Of a DNA stretch of 64,000 nt, positions 1 to 7,855 are shown piece after piece. Each line of letters opens with the position of its first letter. The first letter of the stretch is position 1. A program made the position numbers and the translations under genes. A model generated the notes under the pieces. That model saw nothing but the letters and a program-made list of their open reading frames with translations, searched no databases and had not been told where the DNA came from. This stretch comes from Pseudomonas sp. BCA17 (GTDB lineage Bacteria; Pseudomonadota; Gammaproteobacteria; Pseudomonadales; Pseudomonadaceae), in contig NZ_SGWI01000001.1 in assembly GCF_004519405.1 (NCBI RefSeq), positions 744,001-808,000 on the forward strand, in the 5' to 3' direction.

Positions 1-323
1 ATGAAGCCGAAATAAGCGCCAAACGCTTTGCGTGTATAGGAATAAACCGAGCCGGAATACGGATGCGCCTGGACCATACGCCCATAGCTGTACGCCGTGA
101 GCAGCATCGCGGCTAGGGTCAGCATATAGGCGGTCGGCAAATGGCCCTTGGTCATCTGGGTCACAAGCCCATAGGTGGTAAACACCGCCAGCGGCACCAT
201 ATACGCGAGCCCGAAAAGCACCAGCCCGACCAGGCCCAGGGGCTGGCGAAAGCGGCGGGACGATGCGGATTTGGCTGAGGCGTGGTGGGCGGGTGTATCG
301 GTCACGTTTGTTATTGTATTCAT
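1..323 (-). CDS. APC-family amino acid permease, N-terminal part
   Basis: This is the first 107 codons of an integral membrane transporter that runs off the left edge. The ATG at 323 follows AGGAGTCACCC, a good ribosome binding site. After about 25 hydrophilic residues comes a first membrane helix beginning GLVGLVLFGLAYMVPL, then TYGLVTQMTKGHLPTAYMLT and a second helix. The motif SYGRMVQAHPYSGSVYSYTR is typical of APC-superfamily permeases such as PuuP-like or YfnA-like proteins. It lies directly downstream of the class III aminotransferase gene on the same strand with a gap of about 120 bases, so it probably imports that enzyme's substrate. Substrate identity cannot be read from this fragment. 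Confidence 0.85.
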   Translation of the reverse strand, partial: MNTITNVTDTPAHHASAKSASSRRFRQPLGLVGLVLFGLAYMVPLAVFTTYGLVTQMTKGHLPTAYMLTLAAMLLTAYSYGRMVQAHPYSGSVYSYTRKAFGAYFGF

Positions 324-440
324 GGGTGACTCCTGGAAATGGATGCAGGGCGTCGCGGCAAGCGATCACGTCGCTACCGTTCAGGCCTTGTCTGATGGAG
401 GTTGCCCGCCACCCCGGCCCGGGGTAGTGGGCAGGTCACT

Positions 441-1823
441 TCACAGTTTTCCCGCGATCCTTGCGGTGCGGTCGACCGCGATACGGGTCTTGTCGACCAA
501 CTCGTCCAACTCCGCGCGCGTGGCTACCAGGGCCGGCGCCATGATCATGCGCCCGAGGGTCGAGCGAATGATCACGCCCTCTTCAAAACCAAAGGTGCGG
601 CATTGCCAGGCCAGATCGTTTTCATTGTCGAAGCGTTTGCGCGTGCCTTTGTCCTCGGCAAACTGCAAGGCCGCGAGCAGGCCCGTGCCCTGGATCTCGC
701 CAATCAGTGGATGGTTGCCGAACGCCTCGCGCAGGATCTTCTGCAAATACGGCCCGGTGTCGTCCTTCACCTGGCGCACGATGCCTTCATCCCGCAGCGC
801 CTTGAGATTGGCCAACGCCACCGCCGCCGCCACCGGATGCCCGGAATAGGTCAGGCCGTGGGCAAACACGCCACCGCGCTCCACCAAGGCGTCGGCAATG
901 CGTTTGCTCAATACCAGGCCGCCCATGGGCAGGTAACCGGAGGTCAGGCCCTTGGCAATCGCCAACGTATCCGGCTCGAAACCAAAGTGTTGATGGGCGA
1001 ACCACTCGCCGGTGCGGCCAAACCCACCAATCACCTCATCAGCGCAGAGCAGCACATCGTATTGCCGGCAAATGCGCTGGATCTCGGGCCAGTAGCTTTG
1101 CGGCGGGAAAATCATGCCACCTGCGCCCTGGAACGGTTCGGCGACAAAACCCGCAACGTTCTCAGCACCCAGCTCCAGAATTTTTTCTTCCAGTTGCAAG
1201 GCACAGCGACGGCCGAATTCGGTCGGCGTCAGGTCGCCGCCATAGGCGTACCAATAGGGTTCGTCGATGTGCGCCACGTCAGGCACCAGACCGCCCATCT
1301 CGTGCATGAACTTCATACCGCCCAATGCCGACGCTGCCAGGGTGGAGCCGTGATAACCGTTCCAGCGCCCAATCATGATCTTTTTCTGCGGCTGACCGAC
1401 CACTTGCCAGTAGCGGCGCACGGTCCGGATCAATACCTCGTTGGCCTCGGAACCCGAGTTGGTGTAGATCACGTGGCTGTAGTGTCCAGGCAGCAGGCTG
1501 AACAGCAGTTCCGACAGCTCGATCACCGCCGGGTGGGTGGTATGAAAGAACATGTTGTAGTACGCCAGTTGATCCATCTGCGTGGCAGCGGCAGCTGTCA
1601 GATCCTTGCGGCCATAGCCCAACTGGGTGCACCACAAACCAGACATGCCGTCCAGGTAACGCTGGCCTTCACTGTCCCACAAATACAGGCCTTCACCGCG
1701 CACCATCACACGCGGGCCTTCGGCATTCAGCGTCTTCTGGTCGACAAAGGCATGAATATGATGGGCCGCATCCGCCTTCTGATAGTCCTCGGTTCGGCGT
1801 TGCAGCTGTGCGGATAGGTTCAT
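441..1823 (-). CDS. Class III (omega) aminotransferase, SpuC-like
   Basis: This is a PLP-dependent aminotransferase of 460 residues, the normal length for subgroup III. It shows TNSGSEAN near 121-128 for PLP phosphate binding, WNGYHG near 154-159, ADEV near 261-264 with the Asp that contacts the PLP ring nitrogen, and the Schiff-base lysine in AIAKG near 291. It resembles the putrescine/polyamine:pyruvate aminotransferase SpuC and beta-alanine transaminases, so an amine or omega-amino acid donor with pyruvate as acceptor is inferred. The permease gene follows and a LuxR regulator gene precedes it on the same strand. The divergent monooxygenase/Rid operon starting at 2905 may belong to the same pathway. 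Exact substrate is unknown. Confidence 0.88.
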   Translation of the reverse strand: MNLSAQLQRRTEDYQKADAAHHIHAFVDQKTLNAEGPRVMVRGEGLYLWDSEGQRYLDGMSGLWCTQLGYGRKDLTAAAATQMDQLAYYNMFFHTTHPAVIELSELLFSLLPGHYSHVIYTNSGSEANEVLIRTVRRYWQVVGQPQKKIMIGRWNGYHGSTLAASALGGMKFMHEMGGLVPDVAHIDEPYWYAYGGDLTPTEFGRRCALQLEEKILELGAENVAGFVAEPFQGAGGMIFPPQSYWPEIQRICRQYDVLLCADEVIGGFGRTGEWFAHQHFGFEPDTLAIAKGLTSGYLPMGGLVLSKRIADALVERGGVFAHGLTYSGHPVAAAVALANLKALRDEGIVRQVKDDTGPYLQKILREAFGNHPLIGEIQGTGLLAALQFAEDKGTRKRFDNENDLAWQCRTFGFEEGVIIRSTLGRMIMAPALVATRAELDELVDKTRIAVDRTARIAGKL

Positions 1824-1869
1824 GGTTTTTCTCTCTTATTAGTGATAACGCAAGGGGGAGCAATGCCGC

Positions 1870-2736
1870 TCAGCGGCGCTTGCTCAGGTAACTTTCCAAA
1901 GGATCTTTGCTCAGCACGCCCTGGGCTACGGCCAGCGAGTCGATAAACAAGGCAAACAGCTCTGACTGCGCGCCGATATCGAGCTTGGTGTAAATGTGTT
2001 TGCGGTGTGACTTGATGGTGTCTTCAGAGACATCCAGGCGTTCGGCCAGCGAGCGGGTGGAATGACCACGCAGGATCAGTTGGGTGATACGACATTCACG
2101 GTCGGTCAAGATCGACGAACCAAAGTTGTTGAGTGCCGAGTGAATCCGCTGCTCCAGCACGTTTTCGAAGCGCACGCCGTGGGCGTCCAAACCGACAAAA
2201 TGCTTGCTCAGCGCCGCCAACACCCACGGTGCGATGCGCTTGAATTGCTCGGTGGTGGCGGCATCGAGCTTTTGCGTGAACGCCAGCGACACAGCCAGGC
2301 TTGATCCGTTACCCGACTGCAGGATGTAGTTCAGCTCATCCGCCAAGTGCGAGTGGCGATAAAACGACTGGTAGTATTCGCTGAGTTCGAAGTGATCGGG
2401 CGCCACGTCGGTCAGGTCGTAACAGCCTGAGCTGATACCTTCGACGCTGGCTCCGTAAAACGGATCGAGCACATAAAAGCCGGACAAGTATTGGCGCACA
2501 TTGCCTTGCGGCAACCACGGCCCCTCCACCTCGAACAACGCGCTGGGCATGCCGCCACGCGGGTAGAAATACAACGTGGTGGCCTGGATCGGCCGAATGT
2601 GACCGAGGGCCTCGAACAAGGTGGCGGCGAACCCCGGCTGCCCGATGCTCATCGTCACCCTGGCCATCTGGTCGAACCATTGCGCAGAAGAAAGCCGGTC
2701 GTTTTCCACTTCAAAGACTCGCTCAAAGAACTGCAA
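1870..2736 (-). CDS. LuxR-family transcriptional regulator
   Basis: This is a 288-residue regulator. The last 75 residues contain a LuxR/GerE helix-turn-helix: LTDRECRITQLILRGHS, then the recognition segment LDVSEDTIKSHRKHIYTKL. The N-terminal 200 residues are an unassigned ligand-sensing type domain without an obvious receiver Asp pocket, so this is not a classical response regulator. It sits between the aminotransferase gene (downstream, 46-base gap, same strand) and the divergent operon starting at 2905. It is therefore the likely regulator of one or both units, responding to the catabolic substrate. That role is inferred from position only. Confidence 0.85.
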   Translation of the reverse strand: MQFFERVFEVENDRLSSAQWFDQMARVTMSIGQPGFAATLFEALGHIRPIQATTLYFYPRGGMPSALFEVEGPWLPQGNVRQYLSGFYVLDPFYGASVEGISSGCYDLTDVAPDHFELSEYYQSFYRHSHLADELNYILQSGNGSSLAVSLAFTQKLDAATTEQFKRIAPWVLAALSKHFVGLDAHGVRFENVLEQRIHSALNNFGSSILTDRECRITQLILRGHSTRSLAERLDVSEDTIKSHRKHIYTKLDIGAQSELFALFIDSLAVAQGVLSKDPLESYLSKRR

Positions 2737-2904
2737 GGATGGTCACACAGCCGCCCCGTCACCGGAATCACCCGATAGGGTGAGGCTGCATCCGATATTT
2801 ATGCTCACTTCCCAGCTTAATAATATTTTATTAAAAACCGCCCTCCCCCTAGCCTTGAAGTCATGCCCAAGCTGAATCCAACTGCATTACGCAAGGACAG
2901 ACAC

Positions 2905-4194
2905 ATGACTGAAGCACTGACAAAAATAGACACGCTGGTAGTGGGAGCCGGTCAGGCTGGCGTGGCCATGAGCGAGCACTTGAGCAAGCACGGCGTGCAG
3001 CATCTGGTGCTGGAGCGCAGCCGTATTGCCGAGCGCTGGCGCACCGGGCGTTGGGACTCGTTGGTGGCCAACGGTCCTGCCTGGCATGACCGTTTTCCAG
3101 GGTTGGAATTCGATGACGTCGCCGCCGACGGCTTCGCGCCTAAAGAACGCGTTGCAGACTACTTCGAAGCCTATGCGCGCAAGTTCAATGCACCGATACG
3201 CACCGGCGTCGACGTGCTCTCTGTGGTACGCAATATCGGCCGCCCGGGCTTTACCGTGCACACCAGCGAAGGCGTGATCGAAGCCAACCGCGTGGTGGCG
3301 GCGACCGGGCCATTCCAGAAACCGGTAATTCCGGCGCTTGCGCCCAAAGACACCGGGCTGCACCAGATCCATTCCGCCGACTACCGCAACCCTGCGCAAC
3401 TGCCGACAGGCGCCGTGCTGGTGGTGGGTGCCGGTTCATCCGGGGTGCAGATCGCCGATGAATTGCAACGCTCCGGGCGTCAGGTGTACCTGTCGGTGGG
3501 CGCCCACGACCGTCCGCCCCGTGCCTATCGCAACCGTGATTTCTGCTGGTGGCTGGGGGTGTTGGGCGAATGGGACCAAGCCGCCATGAAGCCGGGCCGT
3601 GAGCACGTGACCATTGCCGTGAGTGGCGCCCACGGCGGCAAGACCATCGACTTCCGCGAGCTGGCCCAGCAAGGCATGACCCTGGTTGGCCTGACCCAGT
3701 CCTTCAACGGCACCACCGCAAGCTTTCAACCCAACCTGGTGGAAAACCTCGCACGGGGCGATGAGAACTACCTGGCCCTGCTGGATGCGGCGGACGCCTA
3801 CATCGAGCGCAACGGCCTGGACCTCCCCGAGGAGCCCGAAGCCCGTCGCGTGTTCCCCGACGCCGAGTGCATCAAGCACCCGATCCTGGAGCTGGACCTG
3901 ACCAAAGCCGGCATCACGTCGATCATCTGGGCCACCGGATTTGCCGTGGACTACAGCTGGTTGAAAGTCGATGCGTTCGACGCCGCCGGCAAGCCGCAGC
4001 ACCAGCGCGGTGTGGCCAGCGAGCCAGGCATCTACTTCCTCGGTTTGCCGTGGCAATCGCGCCGGGGCTCGTCGTTTATCTGGGGGGTATGGCACGACGC
4101 CAAGTACGTCGCCGACCATATCGCCATTCAACGCCAATACCTTGAATACCGCGAAGCCGCCCCGGTGGTTCGCCAGTCCCCTGTCAGCGCCTGA
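2905..4194 (+). CDS. Flavin-dependent monooxygenase (FMO/BVMO-like)
   Basis: This is a flavoprotein of 429 residues. It has an FAD-binding GAGQAG at 14-19, an NADPH-binding GAGSSG at 175-180, and the FMO-like signature TGLHQIHSADY near 150-160. The start at 2905 is preferred over an in-frame ATG at 2863 because AAGGACAG lies just upstream and the dinucleotide-binding strand starts at residue 9. Members of this class oxygenate soft nucleophiles such as N or S atoms or ketones. It is the first gene of a tight same-strand set with Rid, DUF1028 and ArgE-like genes. An oxygenation step opening catabolism of an N-containing compound is a reasonable inference. The substrate is not known. Confidence 0.87.
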   Translation: MTEALTKIDTLVVGAGQAGVAMSEHLSKHGVQHLVLERSRIAERWRTGRWDSLVANGPAWHDRFPGLEFDDVAADGFAPKERVADYFEAYARKFNAPIRTGVDVLSVVRNIGRPGFTVHTSEGVIEANRVVAATGPFQKPVIPALAPKDTGLHQIHSADYRNPAQLPTGAVLVVGAGSSGVQIADELQRSGRQVYLSVGAHDRPPRAYRNRDFCWWLGVLGEWDQAAMKPGREHVTIAVSGAHGGKTIDFRELAQQGMTLVGLTQSFNGTTASFQPNLVENLARGDENYLALLDAADAYIERNGLDLPEEPEARRVFPDAECIKHPILELDLTKAGITSIIWATGFAVDYSWLKVDAFDAAGKPQHQRGVASEPGIYFLGLPWQSRRGSSFIWGVWHDAKYVADHIAIQRQYLEYREAAPVVRQSPVSA

Positions 4195-4217
4195 TCACTT
4201 TTGCCGGAGTTTTTCTG

Positions 4218-4640
4218 ATGTCTATCCACGCCCCCACCCACACTCGCATCCGCATGTTCAACACCAAGGAAACCTACCCCAACCAGAGCCTGGACAACGA
4301 CCTGTGCCAGGCCGTACGCGCCGGCAACACCGTGTATGTGCGCGGCCAGGTCGGCACCGATTTCGAGGGCAACCTGATCGGTCTCGGTGACCCGCGCGCC
4401 CAGGCTGAGCAAGCCATGCGCAACGTCAAGCAATTGCTCGAGGAAGCGGGTTCCGACCTGTCGCACATCGTCAAGACCACCACCTACCTGATCGACCCGC
4501 GCTATCGCGAGCCGGTGTATCAGGAAGTCGGCAAGTGGCTCAAAGGCGTGTTTCCGATTTCCACCGGGTTGGTGGTGTCGGCCCTGGGTCAGCCGCAGTG
4601 GCTGATGGAAATTGACGTGATCGCGGTGATCCCGGAGTAA
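4218..4640 (+). CDS. Rid-family (YjgF/YER057c/UK114) protein
   Basis: This is a 140-residue Rid-superfamily protein. It shows the family pattern VRGQVGTDFEGNLIG, QAEQAMRNVKQLLEEAGS and the C-terminal strand LMEIDVIAVIPE. Archetypal RidA hydrolyses reactive imine/enamine intermediates using a conserved arginine just before the last strand. Here the corresponding stretch, TGLVVSALGQPQ, has no arginine. It is therefore more likely one of the non-archetypal Rid subfamilies, and imine deaminase activity cannot be assumed. It lies 23 bases after the monooxygenase and 10 bases before the DUF1028 gene, which implies co-transcription and a role in the same pathway. Confidence 0.85.
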   Translation: MSIHAPTHTRIRMFNTKETYPNQSLDNDLCQAVRAGNTVYVRGQVGTDFEGNLIGLGDPRAQAEQAMRNVKQLLEEAGSDLSHIVKTTTYLIDPRYREPVYQEVGKWLKGVFPISTGLVVSALGQPQWLMEIDVIAVIPE

Positions 4641-4650
4641 GGAGGCAGCC

Positions 4651-5328
4651 ATGACCTTTTCAATCGTCGCCCGTTGTGCGGACACCGGCCAGTTGGGTAT
4701 CGCCATCAGTTCCTCAAGCATCGCAGTGGGCGCCCGTTGCCCATGGCTGCGGCCCGGTGTCGGCGCGGTATCGACCCAGAACATCACCCTGCCGGCGCTG
4801 GGCCCGGACGTGCTCGACCTGCTGGAACAGGGCCTCACGCCTGCCGATGCCATCGACAAGGCCCTGACGCGCAACGGCTACAGCCAGTACCGGCAACTGA
4901 CGGCGATTGATCACCTGGGCCGCAGCGTGCATTTCAGCGGCAGCGAAACCCTCGGCACCCACTACGCGGTGTCGGGCGAGCAATGCGTGGCGGCGGGCAA
5001 TATGCTCGCCGAACGCAGCGTGATCGAGGCGATGGTCAGGGCCTTTGAACACGGCGAAGGTCAGTTGGCGGATCGCTTGCTGGCGGCAATGCATGCCGCC
5101 ATTGCCGCCGGTGGCGAAGCCGGCCCGGTGCATTCCGCCGCGCTGGTGGTGGTGGGTGAACTGACCTGGCCCATCATCAATCTGCGGGTGGATTGGGCCG
5201 ATGAAAAACCCATCGTTGAGCTGCAAAAACTCTGGGATGCCTACCGCCCGCAGGTACAGGACTACATCGACCGCGCCCTCGCCCCTGATCGCTCGCCCGG
5301 CTACGGTGTGGCCGGAGACGACCGATGA
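4651..5328 (+). CDS. DUF1028 family protein
   Basis: This 225-residue protein begins MTFSIVARCADTGQLGIAIS, the characteristic N-terminus of DUF1028 proteins, which are predicted to have an Ntn-hydrolase-like fold. Other family features are VGARCPWLRPGVGAVSTQN and a mid-protein VAAGNML with a following acidic helix. The start has a good site (AAGGAGGC) seven bases upstream. It sits between Rid and ArgE-like genes, and its stop overlaps the next start by four bases (ATGA), so translation is probably coupled. Its enzymatic role is not established. An amidohydrolase-like step is a guess from the fold and the company it keeps. Confidence 0.88.
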   Translation: MTFSIVARCADTGQLGIAISSSSIAVGARCPWLRPGVGAVSTQNITLPALGPDVLDLLEQGLTPADAIDKALTRNGYSQYRQLTAIDHLGRSVHFSGSETLGTHYAVSGEQCVAAGNMLAERSVIEAMVRAFEHGEGQLADRLLAAMHAAIAAGGEAGPVHSAALVVVGELTWPIINLRVDWADEKPIVELQKLWDAYRPQVQDYIDRALAPDRSPGYGVAGDDR

Positions 5329-6470
5329 GCACCAGCCGCGCATTGCTGCAGACGCTGGTGGGGTTCGACACCACCAGCCGTGAATCCAACCTGCAACTGA
5401 TCGAGTTCGTGCGCGATTACCTGGCCGGTTTTGGCGTGGCCAGTGAGCTGGTCTACAACGACGAACGCAGCAAGGCCAACCTGTTCGCCAGCATCGGCCC
5501 GGTGGAACTGCCGGGCATTGTGCTCTCGGGCCACACCGACGTGGTGCCGGTGGATGGCCAGCCCTGGACCCTGCCGCCTTTTGAGCTGACCGAGCGCGAC
5601 GGCAAGCTGTTTGGCCGGGGCACCGCCGACATGAAGGGCTATATCGCTTGCGTACTGGCGCTGGTCCCGGCGTTGCTCGAGACGCCGTTGCGCAGGCCGG
5701 TGCATATCGCCCTGTCGTATGACGAAGAAGTCGGTTGCCTGGGCGTACGTTCGCTGCTGGCGGAGCTGGAACAGCGGCCGGTGAAGCCGATGCTGTGCAT
5801 CATCGGCGAACCAACTGAGCTCAAACCGGTACTCGGCCACAAGGGCAAGCTGGCAATGCGTTGCGATGTGCATGGCGAGGCGTGCCATTCGGCCTACGCG
5901 CCCTATGGCGTGAATGCCATCGAGCATGCCGCCGACTTGATTGGCGAACTGGGACGGATCGGACAACGCCTGCGGGAGCACCAGGACCCAAGGTTTGACC
6001 CGCCCTTCAGCACCGTGCAGACCGGTGTGATCAGCGGTGGCAAGGCACTGAATATCGTACCGGCCGATTGCCGGTTTGATTTTGAGATCCGCGCACTGCC
6101 CTCTCAAGATCCGGTCAATGTCGCAGAAGAACTGCAAGCCTATGCCATGCAACAGGTATTGCCGCGGATGCAGGCGGTGAGCGCGCAGAGTGGTATTCGG
6201 TTCACCGAGTTGTCGGCCTATCCCGGGTTGGTCACCGATGAGCGCAGCCATGCGGCGGAGTTGATTGCCGCGTTTTCCGGTTCACGGGACTTCGGCACCG
6301 TGGCGTTTGGCACCGAGGGCGGGTTGTTTGATGCCGTGGGTATTCCTACCGTGGTGTGCGGGCCAGGCAGCATGGACCAAGGGCATAAACCGGATGAGTT
6401 TGTGAGCCTGGAGCAACTGGCGGGCTGCGACGCCATGCTGCAACGCATGCTGGAGTCGATCCGCGCTTGA
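5325..6470 (+). CDS. argE: ArgE/DapE-type M20 deacylase (acetylornithine deacetylase-like)
   Basis: This is an M20-family metallohydrolase of 381 residues, the usual ArgE length. Metal ligands are readable: SGHTDVVP with His70 and Asp72, GRGTADMKG with the bridging Asp102, and the catalytic and metal Glu pair in DEEVGC at 134-135. GEPTELKPV follows at the third ligand region. The enzyme removes an acyl group from an amino acid such as N-acetylornithine. In this catabolic-looking operon (start overlapping DUF1028 by ATGA) it may instead deacylate a pathway intermediate. It is the last gene of the unit, and a terminator-like palindrome follows at 6531. The argE name is by family resemblance only. 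Confidence 0.85.
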   Translation: MSTSRALLQTLVGFDTTSRESNLQLIEFVRDYLAGFGVASELVYNDERSKANLFASIGPVELPGIVLSGHTDVVPVDGQPWTLPPFELTERDGKLFGRGTADMKGYIACVLALVPALLETPLRRPVHIALSYDEEVGCLGVRSLLAELEQRPVKPMLCIIGEPTELKPVLGHKGKLAMRCDVHGEACHSAYAPYGVNAIEHAADLIGELGRIGQRLREHQDPRFDPPFSTVQTGVISGGKALNIVPADCRFDFEIRALPSQDPVNVAEELQAYAMQQVLPRMQAVSAQSGIRFTELSAYPGLVTDERSHAAELIAAFSGSRDFGTVAFGTEGGLFDAVGIPTVVCGPGSMDQGHKPDEFVSLEQLAGCDAMLQRMLESIRA

Positions 6471-6530
6471 ACTGAACACGTCCCTACCCGCCCCGCCTCC
6501 CTGCGCGGCCTGACATTTGAACAGGCCCAT

Positions 6531-6573
6531 GCGCCGTATAGTGCCGACTTAGTTGGGGCCATACGGCGCTTTC
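6531..6573 (+). terminator. Terminator-like palindrome after the argE-like gene
   Basis: GCGCCGTAT at 6531-6539 pairs perfectly with ATACGGCGC at 6561-6569 and is followed by TTTC. It closes the 2905-6470 operon and separates it from the hrp-box promoter at 6637. The loop of 21 bases is long, so its strength is uncertain. Confidence 0.5.
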
Positions 6574-6636
6574 GCTATACCAACTTGTCCACTCTCAAAT
6601 ATGAAATGTTCCGCCACACTTGTTGAGTCTTCGACA

Positions 6637-6664
6637 GGAACCGAAGGACCTTAATAACCACCCA
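6637..6664 (+). promoter_or_regulatory. hrp box (HrpL/RspL-type ECF sigma promoter)
   Basis: GGAACC at 6637-6642, then 15 bases, then CCACCCA at 6658-6664. This matches the published Pseudomonas hrp-box consensus GGAACC-N15/16-CCACNNA at every specified position. It lies 54 bases upstream of the ATG at 6718, on the correct strand. It also argues against the alternative ATG at 6664, which would sit inside the -10 element. No hrp/rsp secretion genes are in the window, so the sigma factor is assumed to be encoded elsewhere. Confidence 0.75.
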
Positions 6665-6717
6665 TGAAGGCAGTCAACTTGACGGGTTATACCCTGACCA
6701 ACTTACAGGTGCTTATC

Positions 6718-7101
6718 ATGAGTAGTATTTCATCTTCGCTGACCGCTCCATGGCTGAATACAGATACCCAAGTGCGTGCTGTAGGCTCAAATGAAGCGCA
6801 TGCCAAACCGACCAACGCTCAGTTCACCGTTAAAGAAGAAGACCATGCCGATGCCCTGGATTTTTTTAACGATGCCGCAAGCTGGAATCGGGTCAAGGTC
6901 AAGCTGGAGTCCGATCAGCCCAGCGTGGATGACTTTGGCGGCGGCAAAGGAACCTACCATACGGTCAAATTCAGTTTCGTACCGGACCGGGCAGACGGCA
7001 CCTTCAGCCCCGAGTACGTCAATAAAACCGAAAGGGCAATACGCATGTTTGAAGGCAGAATGAGCAGTGCGGGCATCACTAACTATGCCCCTGTCGAGTA
7101 A
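6718..7101 (+). CDS. Candidate type III secreted protein, first of a tandem pair
   Basis: This is a soluble 127-residue protein of unknown function. The start at 6718 is chosen because the hrp box ends at 6664 and because the paralogue at 7229 starts with a similar MS-I motif. The N-terminus MSSISSSLTAPW is serine-rich, has isoleucine at position 4 and no acidic residue in the first 12, which fits the empirical rules for Pseudomonas type III export signals. It has no Sec signal peptide or membrane helix. The C-terminal half shares FSF, PD+ADGT, SPEYVNKT and GITNYAP with the next gene. I do not recognise a catalytic motif. Secretion is inferred and untested. Confidence 0.7.
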   Translation: MSSISSSLTAPWLNTDTQVRAVGSNEAHAKPTNAQFTVKEEDHADALDFFNDAASWNRVKVKLESDQPSVDDFGGGKGTYHTVKFSFVPDRADGTFSPEYVNKTERAIRMFEGRMSSAGITNYAPVE

Positions 7102-7157
7102 CCCTCCAGTTACCTGAAAATCCTGACCCATTACAACATTAAACATCGTGAATCCGC

Positions 7158-7186
7158 AGAACTTCGAGCTGCCGGTCGAGCACATA
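7158..7186 (+). promoter_or_regulatory. Possible degenerate hrp box before the second paralogue
   Basis: AGAACT at 7158-7163, 16 bases, then GCACATA at 7180-7186. This keeps four of six -35 positions and CAC-NN-A of the -10 element at allowed spacing. It lies 43 bases before the ATG at 7229. It could be a weakened copy duplicated with the gene, or chance. The strong box at 6637 may serve both genes. Confidence 0.3.
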
Positions 7187-7228
7187 TACCGTGCATAAAA
7201 CTTGCGGCTCATTAATTCCAAAACATCC

Positions 7229-7621
7229 ATGAGTATTATTATGAACGGCATCCAGTCCTCTACGTTTTCCAACACACTTCAAGCGCCAGAGGCATTGCGC
7301 CTGGCCCCCGGCCCCAATACGCCGAACAAGGAATCAAACCGTATCACCGTAGGAGAAAAAGACTACCCGAGGGTCATCGATCTACTGTCTGAAGCCGCCA
7401 GGCGCAATGGCACCCAAGTAACGATTGGGCAACCGGAATCGAGCGACCTGGATTATGGCGATGGGCCGATGAAATCAGAGACCTTCAGCTTCAACTTTCA
7501 TCCTGACAAGGCCGATGGCACCTACAGTCCAAAATATCTGGAAAGCGTGAACAAGACGAACCAGCTGCTTGAAGACTGGATGCGCGTCGAGGGCATCAGG
7601 AACTACGCGCCAGAAAGTTGA
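7229..7621 (+). CDS. Candidate type III secreted protein, second of a tandem pair
   Basis: This is a soluble protein of 130 residues, paralogous to the product of 6718-7101. The start MSIIMNGIQSSTFSN at 7229 is preferred over an upstream in-frame TTG; an ATG at 7241 is also possible. Isoleucines at positions 3 and 4, several serines and no acidic residue before position 20 again fit a type III signal. Shared blocks with the first copy are the VGEKDYPRVIDLLSEAAR region (compare VKEEDHADALDFFNDAAS), FNFHPDKADGTYSPKY and GIRNYAPES. No known domain is recognised. The gene is 127 bases downstream of its partner. Divergence between the copies is high, so the duplication is old. Confidence 0.68.
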   Translation: MSIIMNGIQSSTFSNTLQAPEALRLAPGPNTPNKESNRITVGEKDYPRVIDLLSEAARRNGTQVTIGQPESSDLDYGDGPMKSETFSFNFHPDKADGTYSPKYLESVNKTNQLLEDWMRVEGIRNYAPES

Positions 7622-7660
7622 TAGTCAGGGCTTACGCTAGTTAAGGGCGAACGCTGTATG

Positions 7661-7766
7661 TGTGGCGAGGGAGCTTGCTCCCGTTGGGCCGCGAAGCGGC
7701 CCCGCTCTTTGTTTACAAAGCATGGGACTGATGCGCAGTCCAACGGGAGCAAGCTCCCTCGCCACA
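7661..7766. repeat. Inverted REP pair (BIME-like)
   Basis: TGTGGCGAGGGAGCTTGCTC (plus CCGTTGG) at 7661-7687 is repeated as its exact reverse complement at 7740-7766, enclosing 52 bases. Each arm is a Pseudomonas REP-type sequence with its own GAGC/GCTC core. It fills the intergenic space between the tandem effector-like genes and the LysR gene. A related copy occurs near 58660. Confidence 0.8.
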
Positions 7767-7821
7767 GGTTACTTTCCAGCTTTCTCCTTCTTAACTGACT
7801 GGCATTAGGGCTTACGCTGTT

Positions 7822-7852
7822 GATCGTTCTCGCGTCCGGCGCGAGAACGATC
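7822..7852. terminator. Perfect 13-bp palindrome downstream of the LysR gene
   Basis: GATCGTTCTCGCG at 7822-7834 pairs with CGCGAGAACGATC at 7840-7852 around a 5-base loop. It ends three bases beyond the stop codon of the LysR gene on the minus strand, a position expected for a terminator. It has no clear T tract, so it may act as a processing or stabilising stem. Confidence 0.5.
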
Positions 7853-7855
7853 CTG

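Noticed and set aside
6664-6717. Longer start (ATG 6664) for the first tandem effector-like gene
   Set aside because: It overlaps the -10 part of the hrp box and has no ribosome binding site; the start at 6718 matches the paralogue.
7661-7766. CRISPR-like spaced repeats
   Set aside because: Only two inverted copies exist; they are REP elements, not regularly spaced direct repeats.
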